NCBI RefSeq assembly: GCF_000337595.1
Contig: NZ_AOIL01000042.1
Location: 55,903 to 119,902 of the forward strand
Reading direction: 5' to 3'
From: Natrialba taiwanensis DSM 12281
Lineage (GTDB): Archaea > Halobacteriota > Halobacteria > Halobacteriales > Natrialbaceae
Length of the DNA stretch: 64,000 nucleotides
Part shown: one piece after another, positions 44,337 to 52,591 of the stretch
Numbering within the stretch: the stretch's first letter is position 1
How the letters are laid out: the number at the start of each line of letters is the position of its first letter
Translations under genes and position numbers: made by a program
Notes under the pieces: generated by a model
Seen by the model: only the letters and a program-made list of their open reading frames with translations
What the model was told of the DNA's origin: nothing
The model's database searches: none

Positions 44337-44789
44337 ATGCCACCGATCCACTCCGACACGGACACTCACCACGTTGGGATTACCGTCAGCGACCTCGATA
44401 CCGTCCTCCCGTTTTACCGCGATGTACTCGGCCTCTCGGTCGCTGACGAGTTCACCGTTGCCGGTCCTGAACTCGCCGACGCGATTGATGTCGACGGCGC
44501 GAGCGGGACGTTCGTGCATCTCGAGGGCGAGGGAGAGGGTGAGGGCCCCCGGAACTGCCGCGTCGAACTCGTCGAGTTCGAACCGGCGGTTCGCGAGGTG
44601 CCGGCCGCGGGACTCAATCAGCCGGGCGCGATGCACGTCGGCCTCGAAGTTGGTGATCTCGCGGCGTTCGACGAGGCGTTGCCGGCGGATGTGACGACGT
44701 TGAGCGGGCCGCAAACGACGGAAAGCGGGACGACGATCATGTTTTTGCGCGACCCGGAGGGGAATCTCGTCGAGGTGCTCGAACCGTAG
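44337..44789 (+). CDS. VOC superfamily protein (glyoxalase/methylmalonyl-CoA epimerase-like)
   Basis: A 150-residue VOC protein with the first beta-alpha module THHVGITVSDLDTVLPFYRD and the second GAMHVGLEVGDLAAFDEALP. Metal ligands fit His near 12, Glu in VELVEFEP, His in MHVGLEV, and Glu in NLVEVLEP at the end. Substrates vary across the superfamily. Position next to methylglyoxal synthase suggests aldehyde or methylglyoxal handling, but this is inference. The repeat GEGEGEG near 62 forms a Glu/Gly loop. Confidence 0.85.
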   Translation: MPPIHSDTDTHHVGITVSDLDTVLPFYRDVLGLSVADEFTVAGPELADAIDVDGASGTFVHLEGEGEGEGPRNCRVELVEFEPAVREVPAAGLNQPGAMHVGLEVGDLAAFDEALPADVTTLSGPQTTESGTTIMFLRDPEGNLVEVLEP

Positions 44790-44916
44790 CGAACCGACGA
44801 GTCGCCGTCCCGATGCCGTGTTGGCTCCGGTTCCGGACGGCCGTGAGAACCATGCACTTGCTTCCGACGCCCTCCGCGATTTCGATCGTTGACGGTCGAT
44901 TTGCTACCGTGGCTGC

Positions 44917-45456
44917 TCAGTCGAGAAACCGTTCTGTCCCGGGGATTTCGTCCGCCTCGGCCGGAAGGTCATCGAACCAGCCCGCATCCTCGACCGGGTC
45001 GCCCTCGGGGGTAGCCGCCTCGAGGTCGTAGCTACCGGAAACCGGCGAGGCGCTGAAGATGACGAACCCTCGAGATGCCGTTTTCGTCCCGTCTTCCGTC
45101 CGGACGCGGATATCCCAGACGCCTTCGATCGCATCGAGTGTGACGGTGAAACCGATGGTCTCCTGAATGTGCGTCGTAATTCTCGCGGCGAAGTCCTCCT
45201 CGGGGGCGACCGTTGCGACGGGAATTTTCCACGCGCACGTGTCGGTGAGCCGCCGGAAGAGCAGGTCGCCATCGGAGTTCGTGATCCCTGCTCCGGCGAG
45301 ATCAGCGAGGGCTGCGACTTGCTCGACGAGTTCATCATCGACAACATCCGTCTGTTCGTGAAACGGGATGTCATCGCGATTGCGCAGCGCTTCGTGGTCG
45401 ATAACTGGTCCGGTGGCCGTCGGTGGAGATTCGTCCCCAGTGTGGTGACGTGGCAT
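44917..45456 (-). CDS. NUDIX-fold-like protein with degenerate Nudix box
   Basis: A 179-residue protein. From about residue 50 it looks like a Nudix fold: AGAGITNSDGDLLFRRLTDT, then VWDIRVRTEDGTKTASRGFV, and the C-terminal EDAGWFDDLPAEADEIPGTE common in Nudix proteins. The region where G-x5-E-x7-R-E-x2-E-E-x-G should lie reads PVATVAPEEDFAARITTHIQ and lacks the Glu/Arg set, so hydrolase activity is doubtful. The start at 45456 is chosen over 45600 because the extra segment is unlike the family. It may bind a nucleotide or have lost activity. Confidence 0.6.
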   Translation of the reverse strand: MPRHHTGDESPPTATGPVIDHEALRNRDDIPFHEQTDVVDDELVEQVAALADLAGAGITNSDGDLLFRRLTDTCAWKIPVATVAPEEDFAARITTHIQETIGFTVTLDAIEGVWDIRVRTEDGTKTASRGFVIFSASPVSGSYDLEAATPEGDPVEDAGWFDDLPAEADEIPGTERFLD

Positions 45457-45745
45457 TGTGCAGGTGACTGCAATCGGTGTAGTTGCTGGCTCTCGTGCCG
45501 TCGATGGCTCTGTCTCCGTGGATCGTGAACTCGTCCGCTGAACAACGGCAGTATGAACACCGTAATTCCTCTCTACAGGTAGGAATAAAAATGATTTCAT
45601 CGAGCGCCGCAGTGGTTCCCTGTCAGTATCGAAACCAGCAGGCCGTGTGATCTCGACTTGGTCGTCGAACTGATACGGACTGCTGTAAATGCGAGTCTCG
45701 CGACTGTTGGTGAACGAGGAGACTGCGCGTAGCTACTACCGCGCC

Positions 45746-46096
45746 CTATCGCGAAAACGTCGATCGAACCTGTTCGACCTCGGTATTGCACGAGGGACAG
45801 GTTTCCTTTTCGTCGTCAATGTAGACCGCATTGCAGGTCGAACACTGGAAGAGATTACCGGCGGCGTCCGACTGTGCCGCCGTCGAGTTCGTTACCGCCT
45901 CGGGTTCATGGTCGCCGCTGTAGTCGGGGCCGTTCTCCTGGCCGCGACCGTCGGTCGGTTTCGGACCGCGAACGGACGGTTGGCCGGGTTCCGTCGCTCC
46001 CCCGCTTGCCTGGGCCGTCCCCCGAAGTGTCGACTGGATCTGGTTGCGAACACGTCCGAACTGCAATAGCGGCTTCACCTTCCCTCGGATATCCAT
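45746..46096 (-). CDS. Zinc-ribbon protein, unknown function
   Basis: A 116-residue protein. The N-terminus (MDIRGKVKPLLQFGRVRNQI) is basic and helical, a long Gly/Pro/Ser-rich linker follows, and the end holds a zinc ribbon: C-S-T-C-N-A-V-Y...C-P-S-C-N (residues about 89-108). The start at 46096 is supported by a GTATTTAC box on the minus strand about 26-33 bases upstream. Function unknown; small zinc ribbons of this kind often bind proteins or nucleic acids. Confidence 0.75.
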   Translation of the reverse strand: MDIRGKVKPLLQFGRVRNQIQSTLRGTAQASGGATEPGQPSVRGPKPTDGRGQENGPDYSGDHEPEAVTNSTAAQSDAAGNLFQCSTCNAVYIDDEKETCPSCNTEVEQVRSTFSR

Positions 46097-46365
46097 ACAA
46101 TGCCTATACCCATTACCCCGAAGTAAATACCATCTAATATGTTTGGTATTGTCATCTGGTACCGTTCCGTACACTTGGAACGCACGCGACACACCTCGTC
46201 CGTGTTCGCAGCGAAACGGAGGGCTACCGTGTCGATTCGTTGCCGGCCTGCCGCGTTGCTATCGACACCTTCCGGACGACAGCCTGCAATTTGTTCCCAA
46301 CTGCTCACTGAGTGCTGTCCAGCGGTATAGGAACCTTTTCGACCGTCCGGCGGTCACTCGCGTGC

Positions 46366-47166
46366 ATGAACTTCTTCGATCGACTGCACGACCGCATCCG
46401 AACGGTCGACAGCGTCGTGAGCGTCGGCCTCGATCCCGATCCGTCTCGCATTCCCAAACACCTCCGCGAGTACGACCTCCCTCGGTGGGCGTTCAACCGC
46501 CGCATCATCGACGCAACCCACGAGCACGCCGCCGCCTACAAACCGAACGCCGCCTTCTACGAGGACCCCGACGGCTGGCGCGCACTCGAGGAGACGATCG
46601 CCTACGCCCACGGCAAGGACGTGCCGGTCCTGCTCGACGCGAAGCGAGCGGACATCGGCAACACGACCCGCCAGTACGCCCAACTGCTCGACCGCGCCGA
46701 CGCGATCACCGTCAATCCCTACATGGGCCGGGACTCCCTCCAGCCGTTCCTCTCGAACGAGGCGGCCGGCGTCTTCGTCCTCTGTCGCACCTCGAACCCC
46801 GGCGGCGCGGACATCCAGGATCTCGAACTCGATTCCGGCGAACCCGTCTACGAACGCGTCGCCGCCCTCGCCGATCTCTGGAACGAAAACGACAACGTCG
46901 GCCTCGTCGTCGGCGCAACCAAGCCCGAAGAACTCGAGGACCTCCGGGAGCAGGTCCCCGACCTCCCGTTTCTCGTCCCCGGCATCGGCGCACAGGGCGG
47001 CGACGCCGAAGCCGCCGTCGAGTTCGGCCTGGCCGACGGCGTCGGCCTGGTGAACTCGTCGCGCGGGATCATCTTCGCGGGGGAAAACGATGGCGAGGAG
47101 TTCGCCAACGCGAGCGGCCAGGCGGCAAAACGGTTGCAGCGGCGACTCAATCAGTATCGGGACTGA
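46366..47166 (+). CDS. pyrF: Orotidine 5'-phosphate decarboxylase
   Basis: A 266-residue enzyme. The N-terminal VVSVGLDPDPSRIPKHLREY, KPNAAFYED, and the catalytic Lys/Asp segment VPVLLDAKRADIGNTTRQYA (near 82-101) are typical of the long OMP decarboxylase subgroup. FLVPGIGAQGGDAEAAVEFG supplies the phosphate-binding loop. It makes UMP from OMP in pyrimidine synthesis. The start at 46366 is preferred to 46312 because homology starts there and CCTTTTCGA lies about 28 bases upstream. Confidence 0.95.
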   Translation: MNFFDRLHDRIRTVDSVVSVGLDPDPSRIPKHLREYDLPRWAFNRRIIDATHEHAAAYKPNAAFYEDPDGWRALEETIAYAHGKDVPVLLDAKRADIGNTTRQYAQLLDRADAITVNPYMGRDSLQPFLSNEAAGVFVLCRTSNPGGADIQDLELDSGEPVYERVAALADLWNENDNVGLVVGATKPEELEDLREQVPDLPFLVPGIGAQGGDAEAAVEFGLADGVGLVNSSRGIIFAGENDGEEFANASGQAAKRLQRRLNQYRD

Positions 47167-47348
47167 AACGAACGACCCGACCCAGGGTGCGAGATCGCCG
47201 ACGATTCTGCTACGTACAGCAGGCTTGTGAAGTCGGCCGAGACAGTTGAATTCGGTCTCGTGCTTGAGACGGGTCAGTACGGTCCGAGGACACAACGGTG
47301 AATTGAGAAGGTGACAACTTTTATCTACATATGCGTTTTATTGAGAAT

Positions 47349-47870
47349 ATGCGTCGTCGTGTCCTCCTTACCGGTTTTGCGGTCGGATCCGCTGCTATCG
47401 CAGGGTGGATGACTCGTGGAGCTAGCACTATACCGGACTCCGTCGGAAGGATGGACGTTGGAGCCAGCACTGGGGCAGATTCCAGCAATACGGAACCCGA
47501 GTTCGAGGTGAATGAAGCCGAACCCGGTGCGTTCATCCTCCTGCGGAACCAGCCACAGGTCCCAAATGGCATTACCGTGGGAGACGAATTTGAAATCGGT
47601 ATTCATCTTGGGAACCCTGGTGGTGAGCCAGCTACTGGTGAAGTAAGTGTCGAACTCACGCCACCGAACGAGGAGGAGCCCGTGCAAACGGCCTCCACCA
47701 GTATTGACGGTGATGCGGAAATCCCGCCAGGAGAAGCGAGATTTTTCACGCTCGGTCGGTTCGATGCGACGGTAGCTGGCGACTGGGAACTCACCGCCGC
47801 TTCCGGAATTGAGCGGGTGAGCGATACATACGACAAAACAATCACAGTTGGAGAGCGACCTGACGACTAA
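47349..47870 (+). CDS. Exported beta-domain protein, unknown function
   Basis: A 173-residue protein with an Arg-rich N-terminus and hydrophobic stretch (MRRRVLLTGFAVGSAAIAGW), a likely Tat or Sec signal. The mature part from about 55 resembles a single CARDB/immunoglobulin-like domain (FEIGIHLGNPGGEPATGEVS, then GDWELTAASGIERVSDTYDK). ATG 47349 is chosen over 47331 because TTTTATC at 47318-47324 is centred 28 bases before it. No partner gene is obvious. Confidence 0.65.
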   Translation: MRRRVLLTGFAVGSAAIAGWMTRGASTIPDSVGRMDVGASTGADSSNTEPEFEVNEAEPGAFILLRNQPQVPNGITVGDEFEIGIHLGNPGGEPATGEVSVELTPPNEEEPVQTASTSIDGDAEIPPGEARFFTLGRFDATVAGDWELTAASGIERVSDTYDKTITVGERPDD

Positions 47871-48159
47871 CAGCTGACGCTTGGCATCGAAGTAAATCGT
47901 CAGTCAGCCTCATTTCTGAAACCGGTCACAAAATCGGTGCTCAGTATTTACACACTTGTGGCGGGTCTTTCACTAGAGTGTGACCGAAACCGTCGCTCTC
48001 AGCCTAGTAACCAACCCAGCCGAACTGTCTGGTGGCCGTAATCTCCGACGTTTGGAACTCAACCTTTCTTGTTTTCCCTTCTCGTGGACAGACACCGGCA
48101 ATAACTCGATAGAGATACGGATGTACGGACGCCTGGTGACCACAAATCTGCTCGAAGGC

Positions 48160-48423
48160 TTACGGGGGGTCGGCCGTCGAACAGGCGGCTGCGACGAGTC
48201 GCCCGACGACGTAGTCCTCGACGATTCGGGGCTCGATTTCGACTTCGACCGGGGTAGCGGGGACCGCCTCGAGTTGGTCGATGCCCTCGACGACGGCGAT
48301 GTCCAGCGGACTTCCCTCGCGCGGGTGCGCGGCGACGAGCATTCCCTCGCGTTGCGCTACCTCGACACAAAACCGGTCACCGACGCCGACGGCGATCGCG
48401 AGTTCATCGCGAATGGTGGTCAT
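48160..48423 (-). CDS. Small conserved haloarchaeal protein, unknown function
   Basis: An 87-residue acidic protein (MTTIRDELAIAVGVGDRFCV start) with alternating strands EGMLVAAHPREGSPLDIAVV and PVEVEIEPRIVEDYVVGRLV. No motif suggests an enzyme. It is 35 bases downstream of the zinc-finger microprotein gene and probably co-transcribed with it. Confidence 0.65.
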   Translation of the reverse strand: MTTIRDELAIAVGVGDRFCVEVAQREGMLVAAHPREGSPLDIAVVEGIDQLEAVPATPVEVEIEPRIVEDYVVGRLVAAACSTADPP

Positions 48424-48458
48424 TTGGTGGAGTGGATGCGAGGGGGGGGAGATAGCGA

Positions 48459-48644
48459 TCAGAACCGGTGTACGTCGACGTCGTCCGAGTTCGGATCACG
48501 CCCAGGTTCGACCTGGGCTGCACAGTCGGCACAGAGCCCTTTTTCGCGGTCGTAGTGTTGCTCGCAGGCGAGCGTGCCGCAGTTGTCACAGCGCTCCTGG
48601 GCCGGCCGGGATTCACAGATCTGACAGAGGCCACTGACGCTCAT
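48459..48644 (-). CDS. Small double-CxxC zinc-finger protein
   Basis: A 61-residue protein with C-Q-I-C-E, C-D-N-C-G, C-E-Q-H-Y and C-A-D-C, enough ligands for two zinc ions in a cross-brace-like arrangement. Short zinc-finger proteins of this size are common in haloarchaea and some affect biofilm or stress. The acidic C-terminal tail ends VHRF. Role unknown. Same strand as the 87-residue protein. Confidence 0.75.
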   Translation of the reverse strand: MSVSGLCQICESRPAQERCDNCGTLACEQHYDREKGLCADCAAQVEPGRDPNSDDVDVHRF

Positions 48645-48759
48645 ACTGCATACAGGGGCTCGAGACCCTTGAAACCGGCCCCAGTATCTTCCGCCGATCT
48701 ATGGTAATTGATACCCATAGACGGGAAGGCTTTTGCCGTGTGGCGCGCTATCAGTTGCT

Positions 48760-50367
48760 ATGAGCCGTGACCGGGCTCTTCTCGAGCGAGCCCTGGACCG
48801 TGGCGAACAGGACGGTGGCAACGTCGAGTTCAAGGAACGGCTTTCACGCGATGTTCACCTCGAGAGTGGACGACGCGAGAGTCTGGCGGCCCAACTCCGT
48901 CACCGACTCCTTTCTGGCGACGGCGAGGCGACGTACGTCGTCGGCGTGACGGACGACGGCGGCCTCGCCGGTGTCGATCCCGATACCTTCTCGGAGACGA
49001 TGGACGTGCTCTCGCTACTGGCCGAGGAAGCTGACGCACACATCGACGACGTACAGACCTGGGGAATCAACCAGGGGCTCGTCGGCGTCGCGACAATCAA
49101 CGAGGGAAGCGTCCTTGAGACGGACGACGAACACGTCGTCGTCGGCACGGCGGGTCACGTCGACCACGGCAAGAGCACGCTCGTCGGCTCGCTTGTCACC
49201 GGCAACCCGGACGACGGCGACGGCGCGACCCGGTCGTACCTCGACGTCCAACCCCACGAGGTCGAACGCGGTCTCTCGGCGGATCTCTCCTACGCCGTTT
49301 ACGGCTTCGACGACGACGGCCCAGTCCGCGTTCGTAACCCGAATCGCAAGGCGGACCGCGCCCAGGTCGTCGAGGAGGCCGATCGACTGGTCTCCTTCGT
49401 CGACACCGTCGGCCACGAGCCGTGGCTCCGCACGACGATCCGCGGGCTCGTCGGACAGAAACTCGACTACGGCCTGCTCGTCGTCGCCGCCGACGACGGC
49501 CCCACGCGAACGACCCGCGAACATCTCGGCGTCCTCCTCGCGACCGACCTGCCGACCATCGTCGCGATCACGAAAACCGACGCCGTCGACGACGACCGCG
49601 TCGAGGAAGTCGAACGCGAGGTCGAACGCCTCCTCAGAGAGGTCGACAAATCGCCGCTTCGCGTCTCCCGCCACGGCATCGACACTGCAATCGACGAAAT
49701 CGGCGAGCGCGTCGTCCCCATCGTCGAAACCAGCGCCATCACGATGGACGGGCTCGAGACGCTCGATGAACTCTTCGACAGACTCCCGAAGACGTCCCAG
49801 GATACCGGCGAGTTCAGGATGTACGTCGACCGCAGCTACTCGGTGACCGGCGTCGGCGCGGTCGCCTCGGGGACCGTCAAATCCGGCGAGGTCGAGGCCG
49901 GCGACGAACTCCTCATCGGGCCGATGCCCGACGGACGATTTCAGGAGGTCGAGGTTCGATCGATTGAGATGCACTACCATCGGGTCGATACGGCCCAGGC
50001 CGGCCGGATCGTCGGAATCGCCCTGAAGGGGATCAAGGAGAGCGCGATCGAGCGCGGCATGGTCCTGCTCCCGCGGGACGCCGATCCGGAACCGATTCGC
50101 GAGTTCGAGGCCGAGGTGATGGTACTCAACCATCCGACCCGGATCGGCGACGGCTACGAGCCGGTCGTCCACCTCGAGACGATCGGCGAGGCGGCGGCGT
50201 TTCACCCCGACGAGGGTCGCCTCCTCCCGGGCGACACGGGCAAGACAACCGTCCGGTTCAAGTTCCGCCCGTACCTCGTCGAGGAAGGCCAGAAGTTCGT
50301 CTTCCGCGAGGGTCGCAGCAAGGGCGTCGGCACGGTGACGGCCGTTCACCCCGCGAACGCGGAGTGA
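48760..50367 (+). CDS. GTPBP1-like translational-type GTPase
   Basis: A 535-residue protein. An N-terminal domain (about 1-130: RALLERALDRGEQDGGNVEF, then YVVGVTDDGGLAGVDPDTF) precedes a G domain. P-loop GHVDHGKSTLV lies near 132-142, the switch II DTVGHE near 217, and TKTD near 274. EF-Tu-like domains II and III follow (YVDRSYSVTGVGAVASGTVK near 357). This is the archaeal relative of eukaryotic GTPBP1/2, which act on elongating or stalled ribosomes. The start at 48760 is preferred to 48733; CTTTTG lies about 28 bases before it. Confidence 0.9.
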   Translation: MSRDRALLERALDRGEQDGGNVEFKERLSRDVHLESGRRESLAAQLRHRLLSGDGEATYVVGVTDDGGLAGVDPDTFSETMDVLSLLAEEADAHIDDVQTWGINQGLVGVATINEGSVLETDDEHVVVGTAGHVDHGKSTLVGSLVTGNPDDGDGATRSYLDVQPHEVERGLSADLSYAVYGFDDDGPVRVRNPNRKADRAQVVEEADRLVSFVDTVGHEPWLRTTIRGLVGQKLDYGLLVVAADDGPTRTTREHLGVLLATDLPTIVAITKTDAVDDDRVEEVEREVERLLREVDKSPLRVSRHGIDTAIDEIGERVVPIVETSAITMDGLETLDELFDRLPKTSQDTGEFRMYVDRSYSVTGVGAVASGTVKSGEVEAGDELLIGPMPDGRFQEVEVRSIEMHYHRVDTAQAGRIVGIALKGIKESAIERGMVLLPRDADPEPIREFEAEVMVLNHPTRIGDGYEPVVHLETIGEAAAFHPDEGRLLPGDTGKTTVRFKFRPYLVEEGQKFVFREGRSKGVGTVTAVHPANAE

Positions 50368-50457
50368 GTCGTGTCCATCGTCGACCTCTCGACCCATTCG
50401 TCGATACATCGATGTGACACTCCGGCACATTTTTATTGAGATAAATCAGTTATTCTA

Positions 50458-50757
50458 TTGATATTTCCGCGCTCCCCGGCCGGCCGCCTCCGATGGGCGA
50501 TCCGCGAAGCGCTCGTCTTCGCCGGCATCCTGCTGTTCTGGATCGCTCTCGCCGCGGTCATTACGATCGTCTTGCAACTCCTCGTCCTGCCGTTCGATCT
50601 TCTCGGACTCCGACCTGGGCCGATGAGTGAACTCGTTTCGCTGGCGCGAGGATTTCAAGACCTGGTCGTTCCGATGACGGTGCTCACCTCGGGACTCTAC
50701 ACGCTCGTCCGCGCTGGAACGGTGCTCATCGATCACTACCGCCGGACGAGTTCGTAA
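50458..50757 (+). CDS. Small membrane protein, TTG start
   Basis: A 99-residue protein with a long hydrophobic stretch split in two (ALVFAGILLFWIALAAVITI, VLQLLVLPFDLL) and a shorter one near 72-85, suggesting two or three helices. The frame opens at TTG 50458, and TTTTTATTG lies 20-27 bases upstream, consistent with a leaderless TTG start. The 3' end overlaps the convergent gene at 50726 by 32 bases. Function unknown. Confidence 0.55.
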   Translation: MIFPRSPAGRLRWAIREALVFAGILLFWIALAAVITIVLQLLVLPFDLLGLRPGPMSELVSLARGFQDLVVPMTVLTSGLYTLVRAGTVLIDHYRRTSS

Positions 50758-51169
50758 TCGCGACCGTCCCCAGCCCCACAGGGTGCTCGCCGGTCACCGT
50801 CCCACCGAGGGTCACCGCATCCGGGTGCATGAACAGAACCACGTCGTCGGGCATCGACACGTCCGTCCAGAGCTGCCGCTCCAGAAACGGCATCGATTCG
50901 ACCGCGAGTTCGTCCGCGAGCAATCGCTGCTCGAGTGCCCGCCGATTGTTCGGATGCAGGTAGAACTCGCAAGTCGTCGGCTCGGTTCGCTCGGCGAGCG
51001 CACCGAAGAGTTGCTGGCAGACGTCGATCACGTCGTCGCCGTCGACCGTGACCAGCGGTGCGTCGGCGGCCGTGCCAGTAGCAGGCCTGTCGTCGCCAGC
51101 GCCGTGCGAGCCTGCGGTTCGTCGAATCTCCGCGACGATCGACTGAAAGTTGATCGCGTGGTCGGTCAT
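50726..51169 (-). CDS. Conserved haloarchaeal protein, unknown function
   Basis: A 147-residue protein starting MTDHAINFQSIVAEIRRTAG. The later half has CEFYLHPNNRRALEQRLLAD and MPDDVVLFMHPDAVTLGGTV, suggesting an alpha/beta fold. I do not recognise a family. The start at 51169 is chosen because the extra N-terminal residues to 51226 are atypical. It overlaps the small membrane protein gene tail to tail by 32 bases. Confidence 0.55.
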   Translation of the reverse strand: MTDHAINFQSIVAEIRRTAGSHGAGDDRPATGTAADAPLVTVDGDDVIDVCQQLFGALAERTEPTTCEFYLHPNNRRALEQRLLADELAVESMPFLERQLWTDVSMPDDVVLFMHPDAVTLGGTVTGEHPVGLGTVAITNSSGGSDR

Positions 51170-51266
51170 CGACTCGCACGGACGACTGTCGCACAGTAAA
51201 AGCGGCCGGTCTTGGTCTGTGCACACTCACAGCCACACCGGCACGTGCTCACTCTCATCATCACCA

Positions 51267-51947
51267 TCACCAGGGCGGCGTCACCAGTTCCTCGAGCGAC
51301 TCGAGCGTGTGCTCGGGCGCGGGAGTCGGTTTCTCGGGGACCGAATCCGTCGCGGGAATCCATACCGACCGGAGGCCGGCCGCGCTGGCACCCGCGACGT
51401 CCGCTCCGAGCGAGTTCCCGACATAGACCGCTCGGTCCGGCGTCGATTCGAGCCGCTCCAGCGCGAGGTCGAACGGTTCGGCCGCCGGCTTCGCCGCCGC
51501 GTCGTAGCCGGCGCAGACGACCGTCTCGAATCGGTCCGCGAGGCCGATCGCCTCGAGTTTCGTCCGCTGCATTCCCGGCGGCCCGTTCGTGATGAGTCCG
51601 AGTCGGTACTCCTCGCCGAGTTGGTCGACGACCCGCCGTGCCCCCGGGAGTGGCTCGACGCTTTCCTGCGCTCGAACCTCGGCGAAGGCGTCCGCGACCG
51701 CCTCGCCGATCGAGCGGTCTTCGCCCGCGGCGACGGTCAGGTCGCCAAAACACCGCCGTCGAAGGTCTCGAATATCCGTGCTGTCCTCGAGATAGTCGCG
51801 GTAGCGGTCGTAGTACGCGTCGATATCCCAGCACTGCGAGACGCCGGCGCGGTCGAACGCGCTCGCGAGGACCTCGTCACCGCCACGACTATAGGTACAC
51901 AGGGTATCGTCGAGGTCGAAACAGACGGTATCGATCGTCACAGTCAC
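51267..51947 (-). CDS. HAD superfamily hydrolase
   Basis: A 226-residue HAD phosphatase with motif I DTVCFDLDDTLCTYSRG (D-x-D near 10), motif II LGLITNGPP near 117, motif III Lys around AAKPAAEPFDLAL near 152, and motif IV YVGNSLGADVAGASAAG near 173. The helical cap between motifs I and II places it in the class I group near phosphoglycolate or 2-haloacid phosphatases. The typical DxxxD of motif IV reads NSLGAD, a variant. Substrate unknown. Confidence 0.88.
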   Translation of the reverse strand: MTVTIDTVCFDLDDTLCTYSRGGDEVLASAFDRAGVSQCWDIDAYYDRYRDYLEDSTDIRDLRRRCFGDLTVAAGEDRSIGEAVADAFAEVRAQESVEPLPGARRVVDQLGEEYRLGLITNGPPGMQRTKLEAIGLADRFETVVCAGYDAAAKPAAEPFDLALERLESTPDRAVYVGNSLGADVAGASAAGLRSVWIPATDSVPEKPTPAPEHTLESLEELVTPPW

Positions 51948-51997
51948 GGCCGCAAAACGGGATCACGAGCCAATAAAACGACCGTTTCGGTTACGGG

Positions 51998-52552
51998 CTA
52001 CGATGACGTAGCGATTGCTCGATACCTGGTCTCGTTCGCCCGCTCATGGCGCTCGGCGAGTCCGAGCAGGACGGCCCACTCGAGTAGCCGCTCGATTCGG
52101 TCCGGTTGCACTCGCCGGCGGGACGACGACTGGGACTGGGACCGGGACTGGGGCTGAGGCTGAGACTGCACTCGGTCGGCGACGGCTGTAGCAGAAAGCG
52201 GTTCTGCGGCGGCGTCCAGCGCCTCGAGTATCGACCCCACGCCGTAGACTCGCTTGCGAAATGCAGCCCGTACCGCTTCCCGCTCGAGTTCACGATCCGT
52301 CCGCCGATAGCCATCCTCGCCGTCGGTCGCGAGTTCGAGCGCGCGGAGGAATGTCAGCCAGGTTGCGGCGTCGTCGCGGTCCCGGATCAGTTCGGTTCCG
52401 TCCGCGCCCCTCCCGGTTCGCTCGAGAACTCGCACGCAGCAGTCGGCGGTCTCCGCGGCGGCGGCCTTCGTCGCCGGAACTGCGTTCCGAACAGCGGCGA
52501 GGGTGTCAAAATCGGCTGGTGGCTCCGGGACCGGCTTGAAGGTGAGAGACAT
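51998..52552 (-). CDS. Conserved haloarchaeal helical protein, unknown function
   Basis: A 184-residue mostly helical protein: FDTLAAVRNAVPATKAAAAE at the start, WLTFLRALELATDGEDG centrally, then ERLLEWAVLLGLAERHERAN at the end, which looks like a winged-helix tail. A low-complexity Gln/Ser/Arg linker (QSQPQPQSRSQSQSSSRRR, about 128-147) is encoded by a hexanucleotide-like repeat near 52110-52170. No function can be assigned. Confidence 0.6.
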   Translation of the reverse strand: MSLTFKPVPEPPADFDTLAAVRNAVPATKAAAAETADCCVRVLERTGRGADGTELIRDRDDAATWLTFLRALELATDGEDGYRRTDRELEREAVRAAFRKRVYGVGSILEALDAAAEPLSATAVADRVQSQPQPQSRSQSQSSSRRRVQPDRIERLLEWAVLLGLAERHERANETRYRAIATSS

Positions 52553-52591
52553 GTACTGTGTGGCGATTACGGGGTGCAGTTACGGGTGTCG

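Noticed and set aside
48459-48644. Identification of the small zinc-finger protein as the HVO_2753 type
   Set aside because: The spacing and surrounding residues of the Cys pairs differ from what I recall for that protein, so only a general zinc-finger call is made.
52100-52180. Hexanucleotide-like repeats resembling a microsatellite or short CRISPR
   Set aside because: They encode the Gln/Ser linker of the minus-strand protein in frame. There are no regular spacers.
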